From: UBA9630 sp043725085
Lineage (GTDB): Bacteria; Patescibacteriota; Minisyncoccia; Moranbacterales; UBA2206
Length of the DNA: 14,970 nt
Direction: 5' to 3'
Assembly (NCBI GenBank): GCA_043725085.1
Contig: JAYSLY010000012.1
Coordinates: forward strand, 1 to 14,970
Shown: positions 6,662 to 14,772 of the stretch, piece after piece
Layout of the letters: each line of letters begins with the position of its first letter
Numbering within the stretch: position 1 is the stretch's first letter
Notes under the pieces: generated by a model
Told to the model about the DNA's origin: nothing
The model's database searches: none
What the model saw: only the letters and a program-made list of their open reading frames with translations
Translations under genes and position numbers: made by a program

Positions 6662-7264
6662 ATGGAACTGAAAGAATATTTTTTAATTATCAAAAAGCAT
6701 CTCAAGCTATTTGGCACAATAAGCGCTATTGTTATTTTTGGCGCTTTGGCATATTTCATTTTTCGTCCGGCAGCTTTCAATGTCTCATTAACATTAAACA
6801 TAACTCGCTTAGGAACACAAAACTCCGATAGTTATAAATACGATGATTTTTATCGCTTGCAAGCTGATGAAAAATTTGCCGAAACAGTCGTGGAATGGCT
6901 CAAGAGTCCTCGAATAGAAGAGGATATTTATACCAATTCCGGAGTTAATACGACTGATTATAGTTTGAAAAGATTGAGCGGCGGTATTGTGGCGGAAAAA
7001 AGATCTTCTCAAATCGTTGCAGTGAGTTTTTCCGCTCCAAATCAAAAAATGGCTCAAAGTATCGCATTGTCGGTTTCAAAAATTATTTCCCAAAATATTC
7101 AAAGTCTGAATCAAGATCAAAAAGAGACAGTGTGGTTTGAGATTTCTTCAGCAGAACCGGTAATCCGGCCCAATGAAATTAACCCTTTTGTGGTCCCAAT
7201 TGTTTTTCTGGGTGCTATTTTTTTAGCTTTTTTCGGAGTTTTATTTAAGCATTACCTGGAATAG
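6662..7264 (+). CDS. short Wzz-like chain-length / polysaccharide co-polymerase protein
   Basis: 200 aa. One membrane segment is at about 16-35 and a second at about 177-197; between them is an extracytoplasmic domain of about 140 residues. This is the topology of Wzz/Wzc-type chain-length regulators, and the stretch before TM2 (PVIRPNEINPFVVP) is proline-containing as in that family. It is shorter than a typical Wzz (about 300 aa) and has no fused BY-kinase. No separate kinase is seen in the window. In this setting it probably modulates polymer length or export. It is spaced 15 nt from the upstream GT and 12 nt from the next gene. The family call rests on topology and context more than on strong motifs. 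Confidence 0.7.
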   Translation: MELKEYFLIIKKHLKLFGTISAIVIFGALAYFIFRPAAFNVSLTLNITRLGTQNSDSYKYDDFYRLQADEKFAETVVEWLKSPRIEEDIYTNSGVNTTDYSLKRLSGGIVAEKRSSQIVAVSFSAPNQKMAQSIALSVSKIISQNIQSLNQDQKETVWFEISSAEPVIRPNEINPFVVPIVFLGAIFLAFFGVLFKHYLE

Positions 7265-7276
7265 AAAAGAAATCTC

Positions 7277-8440
7277 ATGACAAAAATCTGCATTGATGTG
7301 CGATGTCTTATGGAGGGAAGGAGGACCGGAGTGGAGGAATATACCTTGGGACTGCTTTTGCATTTGTTTGAAATTGATCAAAAAAACGAATACGTTTTGT
7401 TCTTCAGCGCCTGGAAAGAGGCCAATTTCGATTTTGCTTTATTCTCAAAATATCCCAATGTGCGGATCAAAAAAATTCATGTTCCAAATAAGCTTTTGAA
7501 TTTTTCTTTTTGGTATTTCGGTTGGCCTAAGATTGATAAGCTGGTTGGGGGAGCGGACATTATTTTTTTCCCCAATATTATTTTTGGCGCAGTAAAAAAG
7601 GGTGTCAAGGTGATCACGACAATTCATGATTTGTCTTTTGAGAGATATCCGGAGTGTTTTTCTTGGAAGCGGCGTTTTTGGCATATTTTTATCAATTCGA
7701 AAAAAATTTGCCGGCGCGCAGACAGAATAATCGCAGTTTCGAATTCAACGAAGATGGATATTTCCAATTTGTATAATATAAAAAGAGAAAAGATAGAAGT
7801 TATTCCAAGCGCAATTGGAAATGATTTTTGCGTAATTGATCGCAATAATCAGCGATTGATTGAAATTAAGGAAAAATATCAGCTGCCGTTTAAATTTATT
7901 CTCTATCTTGGAACGATTGAGCCGAGAAAAAATATTTTGGGCCTAATTAAAGCCTATAGTCTTTTGCAAGATAGCGCGGCAGAGGAAAAAAATGAGGAAC
8001 TTTTGAGGTATAAATTAGTTCTTGCGGGATCGCCCGGCTGGTTGGGGGAGGAAATTTTTGTGGAAATAAATAAGTCAAAATATAGAGAAAAAATAATTTT
8101 GGCTGGTTTTGTTGCTGATGATGACAAGGCTTACGTCTATGGCCTTTCGTCACTTTTTGTTTATCCATCATTTTTTGAAGGCTTTGGTTTTCCACCGCTA
8201 GAAGCTATGAAATGTGGAGTGCCCGTGATTGTGTCCAATAATTCATCATTGCCGGAAATTTGCGCGGATAGCACGATGCTTATCGACCCCAATAAGCCGG
8301 AAGAAATTTTTGAAGCAATGCGGCAAATTCTAACTGATAAGATATTGCGAGAGAAGCTGGTGAAAAATGGCCTGAAAAGAGCTCGGGAATTTTCTTGGGA
8401 AAAAACCGCCAAAAAAACCTTGGAATCGTTTTCGTTTTAG
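7277..8440 (+). CDS. GT4-family glycosyltransferase (second of three)
   Basis: 387 aa. It begins with the CIDVRCLMEGRRTGVEEYT pattern of mannosyltransferase-like GT4 enzymes, in which the RTGVE segment is a variant of the usual TGIGRY. It then shows TIHDLSFERYPE and RADRIIAVSNSTKMD. The donor-binding half has LYLGTIEPRKN, ILAGFV, YPSFFEGFGFPPLEAM (E-x7-E at about 301-309) and GVPVIVSNNSSLPE. It is soluble and cytoplasmic by sequence. It shares architecture with the gene at 8496 and is probably an old paralogue of it. The ATG at 7277 follows the Wzz-like gene by 12 nt without a strong Shine-Dalgarno. Confidence 0.94.
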   Translation: MTKICIDVRCLMEGRRTGVEEYTLGLLLHLFEIDQKNEYVLFFSAWKEANFDFALFSKYPNVRIKKIHVPNKLLNFSFWYFGWPKIDKLVGGADIIFFPNIIFGAVKKGVKVITTIHDLSFERYPECFSWKRRFWHIFINSKKICRRADRIIAVSNSTKMDISNLYNIKREKIEVIPSAIGNDFCVIDRNNQRLIEIKEKYQLPFKFILYLGTIEPRKNILGLIKAYSLLQDSAAEEKNEELLRYKLVLAGSPGWLGEEIFVEINKSKYREKIILAGFVADDDKAYVYGLSSLFVYPSFFEGFGFPPLEAMKCGVPVIVSNNSSLPEICADSTMLIDPNKPEEIFEAMRQILTDKILREKLVKNGLKRAREFSWEKTAKKTLESFSF

Positions 8441-8461
8441 TTTTTATATTAACTTTGTCAG

Positions 8462-8470
8462 TGGTATAAT
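8462..8470 (+). promoter_or_regulatory. internal extended -10 promoter ahead of the third GT
   Basis: TGGTATAAT (8462-8470) is a perfect extended -10 (TGnTATAAT) in the 55-bp gap before the gene at 8496. A weak TTTATA (8443-8448) lies 16 nt upstream as a possible -35. The predicted start near 8477 gives a leader of about 20 nt. This would let the last three genes be transcribed independently of the upstream part of the cluster. Confidence 0.6.
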
Positions 8471-8495
8471 CAGTGTAGGTGAATAATTTATAGTT

Positions 8496-9653
8496 ATGAG
8501 GATAGGCATTGACGCGCGTTTTTTTGGTATCAAACAAAAAGGCTTAGGGCGTTACACTCAAAAATTAATTGAGAAATTGGAAAAAATTTCTGTTGAAGAC
8601 GGAGATTTTAAACATGAGTTTTTTATTTTTCTTAAACATGAAAATTTCAAAGAGTATCAACCAGAGAATCCCAATTTCAAAAAAGTCTTGGCAGACTATC
8701 ATTGGTACACTTTTTCCGAGCAGATTTTTTTCCCGTTGAAGCTGTATGAATATAAATTAGATTTGGTCCACTTCCCGCATTTTAACGTCCCAATGCTGTA
8801 TTTCAAAAAATTTATTGTAACGATTCATGATTTGACATTGCTTCATTTTCCGACAGTGAAAAATAGTACGTTGCATCCAATTTTTTATCGGATTAAATTT
8901 TTAGCCTACAAGATGGTTATAAAAATGGCTATTTTGCGGGCGCAGTGGATAATTTCCATATCGGAATTCACCAAAAAAGACCTTGTTTTGAGTTATGGAA
9001 AATCAATTGCAAAGAAAATCTCAGTTACCTATGAGGCATGTGAAGATTATTGCATGTTTAGCACAAAAGATGCGAAGGAGATTTTGCCAAAATATGGTAT
9101 AATAAAACCATACTTAATTTATGTGGGCAATGCTTACCCGCACAAAAATCTGGAAAGACTTGTTTTGGCTTTTGGCGAAATGTTGAAAGAAAAAATCGAA
9201 CTTCAGCTGGTATTGGTTGGCAAGGAGGACTATTTCTACAAAAGACTAAAAGGCGTGGTTAGGGAGAATGGGATAGGCGATATTGTTTTTCTCTCTGATG
9301 TCGATGATTATGAATTGGATATTTTATTCCAGCATTCAATCGCTAATGTGTTTCCGTCACTCTATGAAGGATTTGGATTGCCACCGCTTGAAGCAATGTC
9401 CAAAGGTGTTCCGGTTATTTCTTCAAACCATCCTTGTATGCGAGAAATATTGGGAGAAAGCGCCTTTTTCTTTGATGGAGAAAATATCAACGCGATAGTG
9501 TCCGCGATGAAAAAAATAATTACTGATATCGAATTACGCCAAGAACTAGTTAAAAAAGGATACGCGCAGGCAAGAAAGTATAGCTGGAAGAGAATGGCGA
9601 AAGAGACATTGGCGATATATAAAAATATGCTGAAAAATAAAAATGCAAAGTAG
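8496..9653 (+). CDS. GT4-family glycosyltransferase (third of three)
   Basis: 385 aa. The start MRIGIDARFFGIKQKGLGRYT has the GxGRYT element of mannosyltransferase-like GT4 proteins. TIHDLTLLHFP and WIISISEFTKKD follow, then IYVGNAYPHKNLERLV, LVLVGKEDYF, FLSDVDDYEL, and FPSLYEGFGLPPLEAM (E-x7-E at about 291-299) with GVPVISSNHPCMRE. Cytoplasmic, no membrane segment. It follows an internal promoter. Its last codons overlap the next gene by 11 bp (ATG at 9643, stop at 9651-9653), suggesting translational coupling to the DUF4012 protein. Sugar specificity unknown. Confidence 0.94.
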   Translation: MRIGIDARFFGIKQKGLGRYTQKLIEKLEKISVEDGDFKHEFFIFLKHENFKEYQPENPNFKKVLADYHWYTFSEQIFFPLKLYEYKLDLVHFPHFNVPMLYFKKFIVTIHDLTLLHFPTVKNSTLHPIFYRIKFLAYKMVIKMAILRAQWIISISEFTKKDLVLSYGKSIAKKISVTYEACEDYCMFSTKDAKEILPKYGIIKPYLIYVGNAYPHKNLERLVLAFGEMLKEKIELQLVLVGKEDYFYKRLKGVVRENGIGDIVFLSDVDDYELDILFQHSIANVFPSLYEGFGLPPLEAMSKGVPVISSNHPCMREILGESAFFFDGENINAIVSAMKKIITDIELRQELVKKGYAQARKYSWKRMAKETLAIYKNMLKNKNAK

Positions 9654-12372
9654 CAAAAATCCAAAAAACAAAATTATACCGCAGATGTTTGATGTCAGGC
9701 CGGTAGATAGGGACGGTAATTTGGATTTGGATAAAATAAATAAATCAGGGATTGTTTTGAGGAGCAACTTTCGACCATCTGCAAAAATTCCTGTTGCCAA
9801 GCCTGCTTTGACTTTTCATGATGTTAGGCGCCCAACTCCTCAGGAGGAGGAAACGGCGCGATTTCAAAAATCTATCCTTGAGGAAAGAAAAAGAAATCTA
9901 CCTTCAAAAGAGAATGTTAGCAGCCATATTTCACAAAATTTTCATACTAGCGATGTTTCAAGAGAGCGGAGTGAAAAAATATTTTTAGAAGAAAAGCTGG
10001 CGCGAGAAGAGCGAGTGCGCCTGGCAAGGGAGGCGCAAAAACAAGTGCGAATGGCACTTCGCGAGCAGGAAGAGTGGCAGCGAGAAGCGCATGAGCACGA
10101 GAGAAAAATATCTCAAGAAAGAGTTGAGTTTGAAAAGCTGAGACAAAAAAAAGCGGCTTTGGCGCAAAAAAGAAAACAAGAAGCGGCATTGGCGAGAAAA
10201 ATCGCTATTAGCAGATTCAAGGATAGATTTTTTGATTTTTGCGGTCACACTTTGCACGTGCTCACAGCTCCGTTTAGGACAATCGTTCACCTTAGGAGAA
10301 AAATAATTTCTTCCGTCGAGGGCTTTTTCAAAACCCTGGTAGATAACAAAGGGAGATATTATGGCTATGCCGACGAAGCGGCCGAGAAAAGAAATGCCTT
10401 TTCTTTTTTTGCAATGGCTACTTGTGTTTTTCTTTTGGTTTTCGGCGTAGGATTTTTTTATCGCAGCTTGAAAATAAAAAGCTTGGCGATTGCAAATGGA
10501 AATGTGGCCTATGCCAGTCTCAATGAAGCTAAGAATGGCATGAAGGCGCGCGATTTTAATGGAGCCATTTTCAAATTTAATGATGCCTATGATCGTTTTG
10601 ACGCGATTCAAAATGACATCAATAGCTTGGGCAGTGTGATTGTGGAGTCATCAAGATTTGTGCCATACCTGTCCAAGCTATCTTCCGGAGAATATCTATC
10701 AAAGGCGGGTAAGAATATTTCTCGTATCGGGGCATTATCAGCCGATATTATGAAAACGTTAAATGCCATAAAAAACCCGCTCAGCTCAACAGAGTCAATT
10801 TCATATTTGAAAATTTTTCAAGATTCAGACAAAAATTTGACGGAAATTGCAGTCCAGGTGAATGAATTGCAAGATAATTTGGAAAAGGTGAATATTGAAG
10901 ATATTCCTGAAGCGCAGCGGAGTCGTTTTGTGGATCTGAAAAATAAATTGCCGGAAATCAATAAATTCATGACTAGTTTTTCCGGGGAGGAAAAAATTCT
11001 GGCAGATGTTTTGGGTGGAAACGGTCCGCGCAAGTATCTTTTCCTTTTTCAAAATAATCAAGAAATGCGGGCGACTGGTGGTTTTATTGGCACTTATGCC
11101 GTACTCGACATTTTCAACGGCAACGTGAAAAGTTTTTTTGTTGATGGAATTTTCAATCCTGACGGACAATTGCGAGAAAAAGTCATTCCGCCCTCGCCGA
11201 TTCAAAAAATCAGCGCGGCTTGGAGTCTGCATGATAGCAATTGGTTTCCTGATTTTCCGATGTCTGCTGAAAAAGCTTCGTGGTTCTATGAAAAGACCGG
11301 CGGACCGACAGTAGACGGGGTAATCACAATGACCCCAACGGTCATGCAACGCCTTTTGGAAATCACCGGACCGATTGAAATGCCGGAATATGGCGTGACA
11401 ATTGACAAGGATAATTTTTTGGAAAGTATCCAAAGCGAGGTGGAGGTTAATTATGACAAAGAAGTTAATCAACCAAAAAAAATCCTGGCTGATTTAGCGC
11501 CAAAAATTTTAGACCAGATTTTCAACTCGAGAAATGTGGCGGATATGGCAAAAACAATGGATGTGCTCTTGTCCAGTCTTAATGAAAAACACATTTTGAT
11601 TTATTCTAAGAATTATGATGTGGAAAAAATGCTTTCTGATAATGGCTGGTCGGGAGAGGTACTAGACACTGACAAGGACTATTTGTCTGTCATTAATACA
11701 AATATCAATGGCTATAAAACCGACGGAATGATTGATGAGAAGATAGAGCATAAGGCAGAAATACAAACTGACGGATCAATTATTGACACTGTCACCATAA
11801 CCAGGCATCATAACGGGGGGAATACTCCTTATGATTGGTGGAATAAGGTTAATGCTGATTATATGCGAGTCTATGTGCCCAAGGGATCGAAATTACTCAG
11901 AGCAACCGGCCAGACCAATGAATTTGATTCTCCGCCGATTGATTATCACGCCCTAGGTTTCAAGCAAGACGCGCAGGTCGGGATGGAAGAGGACTCAACA
12001 ATTATTGATCCTCAAAATGGCACAAGGATCTATGAAGACTCCAATAAGACTGTGTTTGCCAATTGGGTGTATGTCAGCCCGCAAGAAACTGTTACGGTGA
12101 GTTATTCCTATCTTTTGCCTTTCAAACTGGATACGAATTTGACCACAAAACCGGCAGACACCTATTCGCTTTTGGCGCAAAAACAATCCGGCAGTTTGGG
12201 CAGCGGATTTTCCACGAAAATAACATACCCAAATCTGTATAAATTGATTTGGAAATATCCCAATGAAAATATTTCCGATTTTTCTACCGGGGACGACAAG
12301 AATCAAGGAATCGAAATGGAGAGTGATTTGAAAACGGACAAATTCATCGGAGTGGCGTTTGAGAAAAAATAA
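9643..12372 (+). CDS. DUF4012 surface protein with long cytoplasmic coiled-coil arm
   Basis: 909 aa. Residues 1-105 are polar and probably disordered. Residues about 107-190 are a strongly charged Arg/Glu/Lys/Gln helix that reads as a coiled coil (REERVRLAREAQ and similar). A basic amphipathic stretch is at about 195-235, and a single membrane segment at about 253-274. The remaining about 630 residues should be outside the membrane. The DUF4012 signature begins near 463: KYLFLFQNNQEMRATGGF, then a FVDGIFNPDGQ region and DSNWFPDFPMSAEKA. A C-terminal beta-rich part contains VTVSYSYLLPF. DUF4012 is of unknown function and is known from actinobacterial and CPR surface-polysaccharide loci. The 11-bp overlap with the upstream GT and the MurJ-like gene 27 bp downstream support a role in the same glycan pathway, such as attachment or assembly at the surface; that role is inference. 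Confidence 0.92.
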   Translation: MQSSKNPKNKIIPQMFDVRPVDRDGNLDLDKINKSGIVLRSNFRPSAKIPVAKPALTFHDVRRPTPQEEETARFQKSILEERKRNLPSKENVSSHISQNFHTSDVSRERSEKIFLEEKLAREERVRLAREAQKQVRMALREQEEWQREAHEHERKISQERVEFEKLRQKKAALAQKRKQEAALARKIAISRFKDRFFDFCGHTLHVLTAPFRTIVHLRRKIISSVEGFFKTLVDNKGRYYGYADEAAEKRNAFSFFAMATCVFLLVFGVGFFYRSLKIKSLAIANGNVAYASLNEAKNGMKARDFNGAIFKFNDAYDRFDAIQNDINSLGSVIVESSRFVPYLSKLSSGEYLSKAGKNISRIGALSADIMKTLNAIKNPLSSTESISYLKIFQDSDKNLTEIAVQVNELQDNLEKVNIEDIPEAQRSRFVDLKNKLPEINKFMTSFSGEEKILADVLGGNGPRKYLFLFQNNQEMRATGGFIGTYAVLDIFNGNVKSFFVDGIFNPDGQLREKVIPPSPIQKISAAWSLHDSNWFPDFPMSAEKASWFYEKTGGPTVDGVITMTPTVMQRLLEITGPIEMPEYGVTIDKDNFLESIQSEVEVNYDKEVNQPKKILADLAPKILDQIFNSRNVADMAKTMDVLLSSLNEKHILIYSKNYDVEKMLSDNGWSGEVLDTDKDYLSVINTNINGYKTDGMIDEKIEHKAEIQTDGSIIDTVTITRHHNGGNTPYDWWNKVNADYMRVYVPKGSKLLRATGQTNEFDSPPIDYHALGFKQDAQVGMEEDSTIIDPQNGTRIYEDSNKTVFANWVYVSPQETVTVSYSYLLPFKLDTNLTTKPADTYSLLAQKQSGSLGSGFSTKITYPNLYKLIWKYPNENISDFSTGDDKNQGIEMESDLKTDKFIGVAFEKK

Positions 12373-12399
12373 ACATTAAATTTTTTTGCAAGAAATGTT

Positions 12400-14046
12400 G
12401 TGATAAAAAAATTTCTGAATAATAAATTACTTCTAAACTCTCAGCCGTCGCAGTCGGTGATTTCGGCGGCTTTTGTGATCACCGTCGCGGGTCTCGCCAG
12501 TCGTGTTTTGGGTTTGATTCGTGATCGTTTTTTGGCTTCAACTTTCGGAGCAGGGGACACGCTGGATGTCTATTACGCCGCTTTTCGCATTCCGGATTTG
12601 ATCTATAATATTCTAATTTTAGGCGCTCTCAGCGCCGCGTTTATTCCGGTTTTCACCAGTCTCGTAAGCCGTGAGAAAGAAAAAGAAGCCTGGGATGTGG
12701 CCAATGGCATGCTTAATTTGGCGCTTTTTTTTGTGATTATTTTTTCCGCCATATTTTGCATATTCGCACCCTATTTGATGAAAGTAATTACCCCGGGATT
12801 TTCTCCGGAGAAAATGGTTCAAGTTACTCTGTTTACCAGAATTATGTTTCTTAGCCCGATTTTTCTTGGGATCAGCGGAATTTTTGGCGGCATTCTCACT
12901 TCCTTTAAGCGCTTTTTGATCTATTCGATTGCGCCGATTATGTATAACGCCGGGATTATTTTCGGCGTTGTGGTTTTCGTGCGTTTTTGGGGACCGATCG
13001 GTTTGGCCTGGGGAGTGGTTTTGGGAGCATTTTTGCATATGCTCATTCAATATCCGGCAGTGAGATTTTTAGGTTTCAAACATAAACTTGATTTTTGGCG
13101 CTATTTTTCCGATAAGGATATTCGTCACATATTCAAGTTAATGATTCCCCGGACTTTGGGAATTGCGATTGTGCAAGCAAACCTTTTTATTATTACGATT
13201 TTTGCTTCAACCTTAACTTCAGGCAGTTTATCGATTTTTAATTTTGCTCAAAACTTGCAGAGTTTACCGCTGGGAATTTTCGGTGTCTCTTTTGCGATTG
13301 CTGTTTTCCCCACGCTATCTGCGCTCTATGCCAAAAAAGACAATGAAGGTTTTGTGAAAACATTTGCCGAAACCTTTTGTCAGATTATGTTTTTCGTCAT
13401 TCCGCTCAGTGTGTTCATTATCATTCTTCGCGCGCAAATTGTTCGTGTCGCGTTGGGAGCGGGGAAGTTTGACTGGAATGATACAATTTTGACCTACGAA
13501 TGCCTGAAATTTTTTGCCATTAGTCTTTTTGCGCAAAGTGCCGTTCCACTGCTCACGAGAACTTTTTATGCCATCCACAACACAAGGACGCCATTCTACA
13601 CTGCGCTTTTGAGTGAAATAGCAAACATTGCTGCGGTATTGCTTTTAATCGGGAGATATAAAGTCTTGGGGCTGGCGATGGCTTTTTCGCTTTCCAGTCT
13701 TTTTGAGATGTTTTTTCTATTCGTTTTCTTGCGGCTGAAATTCGAAGATTTGGGTGATAAAAAAATCATAAAATCAATCGGTCAAATTACGCTGGCGGCT
13801 ATTCTCTCCGGCATTGGAATCCAGGTGTTTAAATATCTGGTAGCCGGCATGGTGGACATGGACACTTTTTTGGGTGTGTTTGCCCAACTTACAATTTCCA
13901 GCGCAGTGGGACTGGGTATTTTTCTGGCTACCTGCCATATTGTCGGACTGGAGGAATATCTGCGTTTTAAGCTTTCCCTCACAAAAAGGATTTTCAAGAG
14001 CAAGGGGATTATATCTGAAAACACTGATGAGGTAAGTGGAATATAG
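12400..14046 (+). CDS. murJ: MurJ-family (MviN) lipid-linked glycan flippase
   Basis: 548 aa, polytopic, about 13-14 membrane segments, MOP superfamily. The N-terminal family pattern is clear: ASRVLGLIRDR, FGAGDTLDVYYAAFRIPD and LGALSAAFIPVF. From memory of E. coli MurJ, Arg18, Arg24 and Asp39 correspond to Arg35, Arg41 and Asp56 here. Arg52 corresponds to Tyr69, and Arg270 to Asn285 (in FAQNLQSLP), so two arginines essential in E. coli are absent. The start is GTG at 12400: the upstream ATG and TTG both run straight into a TGA. It is the last gene of the cluster, closed by the terminator at 14074-14110. It may flip lipid II, the cluster's own lipid-linked glycan, or both. Confidence 0.93.
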   Translation: MIKKFLNNKLLLNSQPSQSVISAAFVITVAGLASRVLGLIRDRFLASTFGAGDTLDVYYAAFRIPDLIYNILILGALSAAFIPVFTSLVSREKEKEAWDVANGMLNLALFFVIIFSAIFCIFAPYLMKVITPGFSPEKMVQVTLFTRIMFLSPIFLGISGIFGGILTSFKRFLIYSIAPIMYNAGIIFGVVVFVRFWGPIGLAWGVVLGAFLHMLIQYPAVRFLGFKHKLDFWRYFSDKDIRHIFKLMIPRTLGIAIVQANLFIITIFASTLTSGSLSIFNFAQNLQSLPLGIFGVSFAIAVFPTLSALYAKKDNEGFVKTFAETFCQIMFFVIPLSVFIIILRAQIVRVALGAGKFDWNDTILTYECLKFFAISLFAQSAVPLLTRTFYAIHNTRTPFYTALLSEIANIAAVLLLIGRYKVLGLAMAFSLSSLFEMFFLFVFLRLKFEDLGDKKIIKSIGQITLAAILSGIGIQVFKYLVAGMVDMDTFLGVFAQLTISSAVGLGIFLATCHIVGLEEYLRFKLSLTKRIFKSKGIISENTDEVSGI

Positions 14047-14073
14047 ATATTGTGATGATTTTTTCTTTACAAA

Positions 14074-14110
14074 AAAAGACACCGAGAGCTTTGAGCTTTC
14101 GGTGTCTTTT
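14074..14110. terminator. strong bidirectional terminator at the end of the glycan cluster
   Basis: A 17-bp stem (14074-14090 with 14094-14110, one G-U pair, TTG loop) has an A-run on its left arm and a T-run on its right arm. It therefore reads as an intrinsic terminator on both strands: for murJ on the plus strand and for anything transcribed from the right on the minus strand. Confidence 0.92.
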
Positions 14111-14141
14111 AGTTGCTATTTTTAATCATTTAAGGGTCTAA

Positions 14142-14165
14142 TTCCCAGCAGCTTGCTGCGAGGAA
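14142..14165. repeat. REP-like imperfect hairpin
   Basis: TTCCCAGCAGCTTGCTGCGA with the following GGAA folds into a stem with single-A bulges and a CTTG loop. The layout (GC stem with bulges, then AGTTTATT) resembles REP/RAYT-type elements, and similar GCAGCTTGCTGC hairpins are familiar to me from CPR genomes. Only one copy is in this window. Confidence 0.45.
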
Positions 14166-14280
14166 GTTTATTTATTGAAAGTTATTCGACTCGCGAATTC
14201 GCCAAAAAAATTCTAGAATGCATTAAAAAATTCTGGGCATTTCGCCACAACGTTTCGGCATCATCTGAAGTTTTCATCTA

Positions 14281-14297
14281 GTTTAACCAGGTTGAAC
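14281..14297. promoter_or_regulatory. operator-like 8-1-8 palindrome
   Basis: GTTTAACC, A, GGTTGAAC: the arms are reverse complements apart from one position. The one-base centre is too tight for an RNA hairpin loop, so a protein-binding site is the more natural reading. No neighbouring promoter was recognised. Confidence 0.25.
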
Positions 14298-14328
14298 TTT
14301 AATTATCAAACAATGCCTATTTGTTTAA

Positions 14329-14375
14329 CTTCACCCAAATCCTCATCAAAAGTAGGGATGAAAATTTGGGTGAAG
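14329..14375. repeat. long hairpin (first of two abutting)
   Basis: CTTCACCCAAAT (14329-14340) pairs perfectly with ATTTGGGTGAAG (14364-14375); an inner CATC/GATG pair tightens the loop. No T-run follows on the plus strand, so it is not a standard terminator. Confidence 0.6.
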
Positions 14376-14415
14376 GAATTTCTCTTTCCTTAAAAATATT
14401 AAAGTGAGAAATTCC
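14375..14415. repeat. long hairpin (second of two abutting)
   Basis: GGAATTTCTC (14375-14384) pairs perfectly with GAGAAATTCC (14406-14415) around a 21-nt AT-rich loop. It shares its first base with the previous hairpin and lies 17 bp before the left inverted repeat. On the minus strand it is downstream of the small gene at 14772-14512 and could protect or end its transcript, but no T-run follows. Confidence 0.55.
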
Positions 14416-14432
14416 TGAACTAGATATGCCGT

Positions 14433-14496
14433 GTTATCGGATGTAATTAAAAAATCTTTTTCCTTATTGTTTCTTCAATCTGGGCGAATTCATTTT
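14433..14496 (+). repeat. left arm of an inverted repeat flanking the small gene
   Basis: Inverted relative to 14811-14876. Three blocks are identical: 8 bp (GTTATCGG, 14433-14440), 15 bp (TAATTAAAAAATCTT, 14444-14458) and 23 bp (14474-14496, containing TTCAATCTGGGCGAATTC). They are separated by diverged spacers of 3 and 15 nt. The block-and-spacer pattern suggests selected sites rather than a fresh duplication. Confidence 0.85.
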
Positions 14497-14511
14497 GTTT
14501 GCTTGTTCAAA

Positions 14512-14772
14512 TTAAGCTTTTTCGATGCTATTTATATTAGCTGGAAATACAGAATTATCCTTATCGCCCTCTCTTTTTATTTTAACATTTTTTTCATCAA
14601 CAGAAACAACTTCATAGACAGCTCCTTCGATAACAAGTGCCTGATCCATGTAATCACCACTTTTACGGGTTCCTTCAATCGCCTCTTTTGTCCATCTTAC
14701 TTTTTCTCCTGGCATAAATTGCTCTTTCTTTACTTCTGGTGTTGCAACACCTGTTGGCATTTTTTCGCTCAT
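14512..14772 (-). CDS. small acidic/basic protein with SH3-like pattern, unknown function
   Basis: 86 aa, no membrane segment. After a polar N-terminal tail of about 18 residues, FMPGEKVRW, then ALVIEGAVYEVVSVDEKNVKIK and SVFPANINSIEKA give the strand order of a small SH3-like or KOW-like barrel. Family not recognised. The ATG at 14772-14770 is the first good start; the upstream leader is AT-rich with no Shine-Dalgarno. The gene stands alone inside the inverted repeat and ends 15 bp before the left arm. The opposite-strand open frame over the same bases is Phe/Cys-rich and unlikely to be real. Confidence 0.7.
   Translation of the reverse strand: MSEKMPTGVATPEVKKEQFMPGEKVRWTKEAIEGTRKSGDYMDQALVIEGAVYEVVSVDEKNVKIKREGDKDNSVFPANINSIEKA

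Larger units (their letters stand above)
14111..14432. other. gene-free structured intergenic stretch
   Basis: No open frame here looks like a gene. The stretch holds a REP-like hairpin (14142-14165), a near direct repeat (AAAAAATTCT followed by G and CATT, around 14203-14256), an operator-like palindrome (14281-14297), and two abutting hairpins (14329-14375 and 14375-14415), then meets the left inverted repeat. Nothing else stands out. Confidence 0.6.

Noticed and set aside
10825..11472. 215-codon minus-strand open frame opposite the DUF4012 gene.
   Set aside because: Antisense shadow of a well-supported gene; residue pattern is Phe/His/Arg/Ser-rich without domain signal.
14329..14415. A second T-box, because TGAAAATTTGGGTG at about 14358-14372 matches the T-box leader at about 3385-3400 (minus).
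   Set aside because: The GGTGGAACC core is missing and no competing terminator with a T-run follows; a 14-base match in AT-rich DNA can occur by chance.
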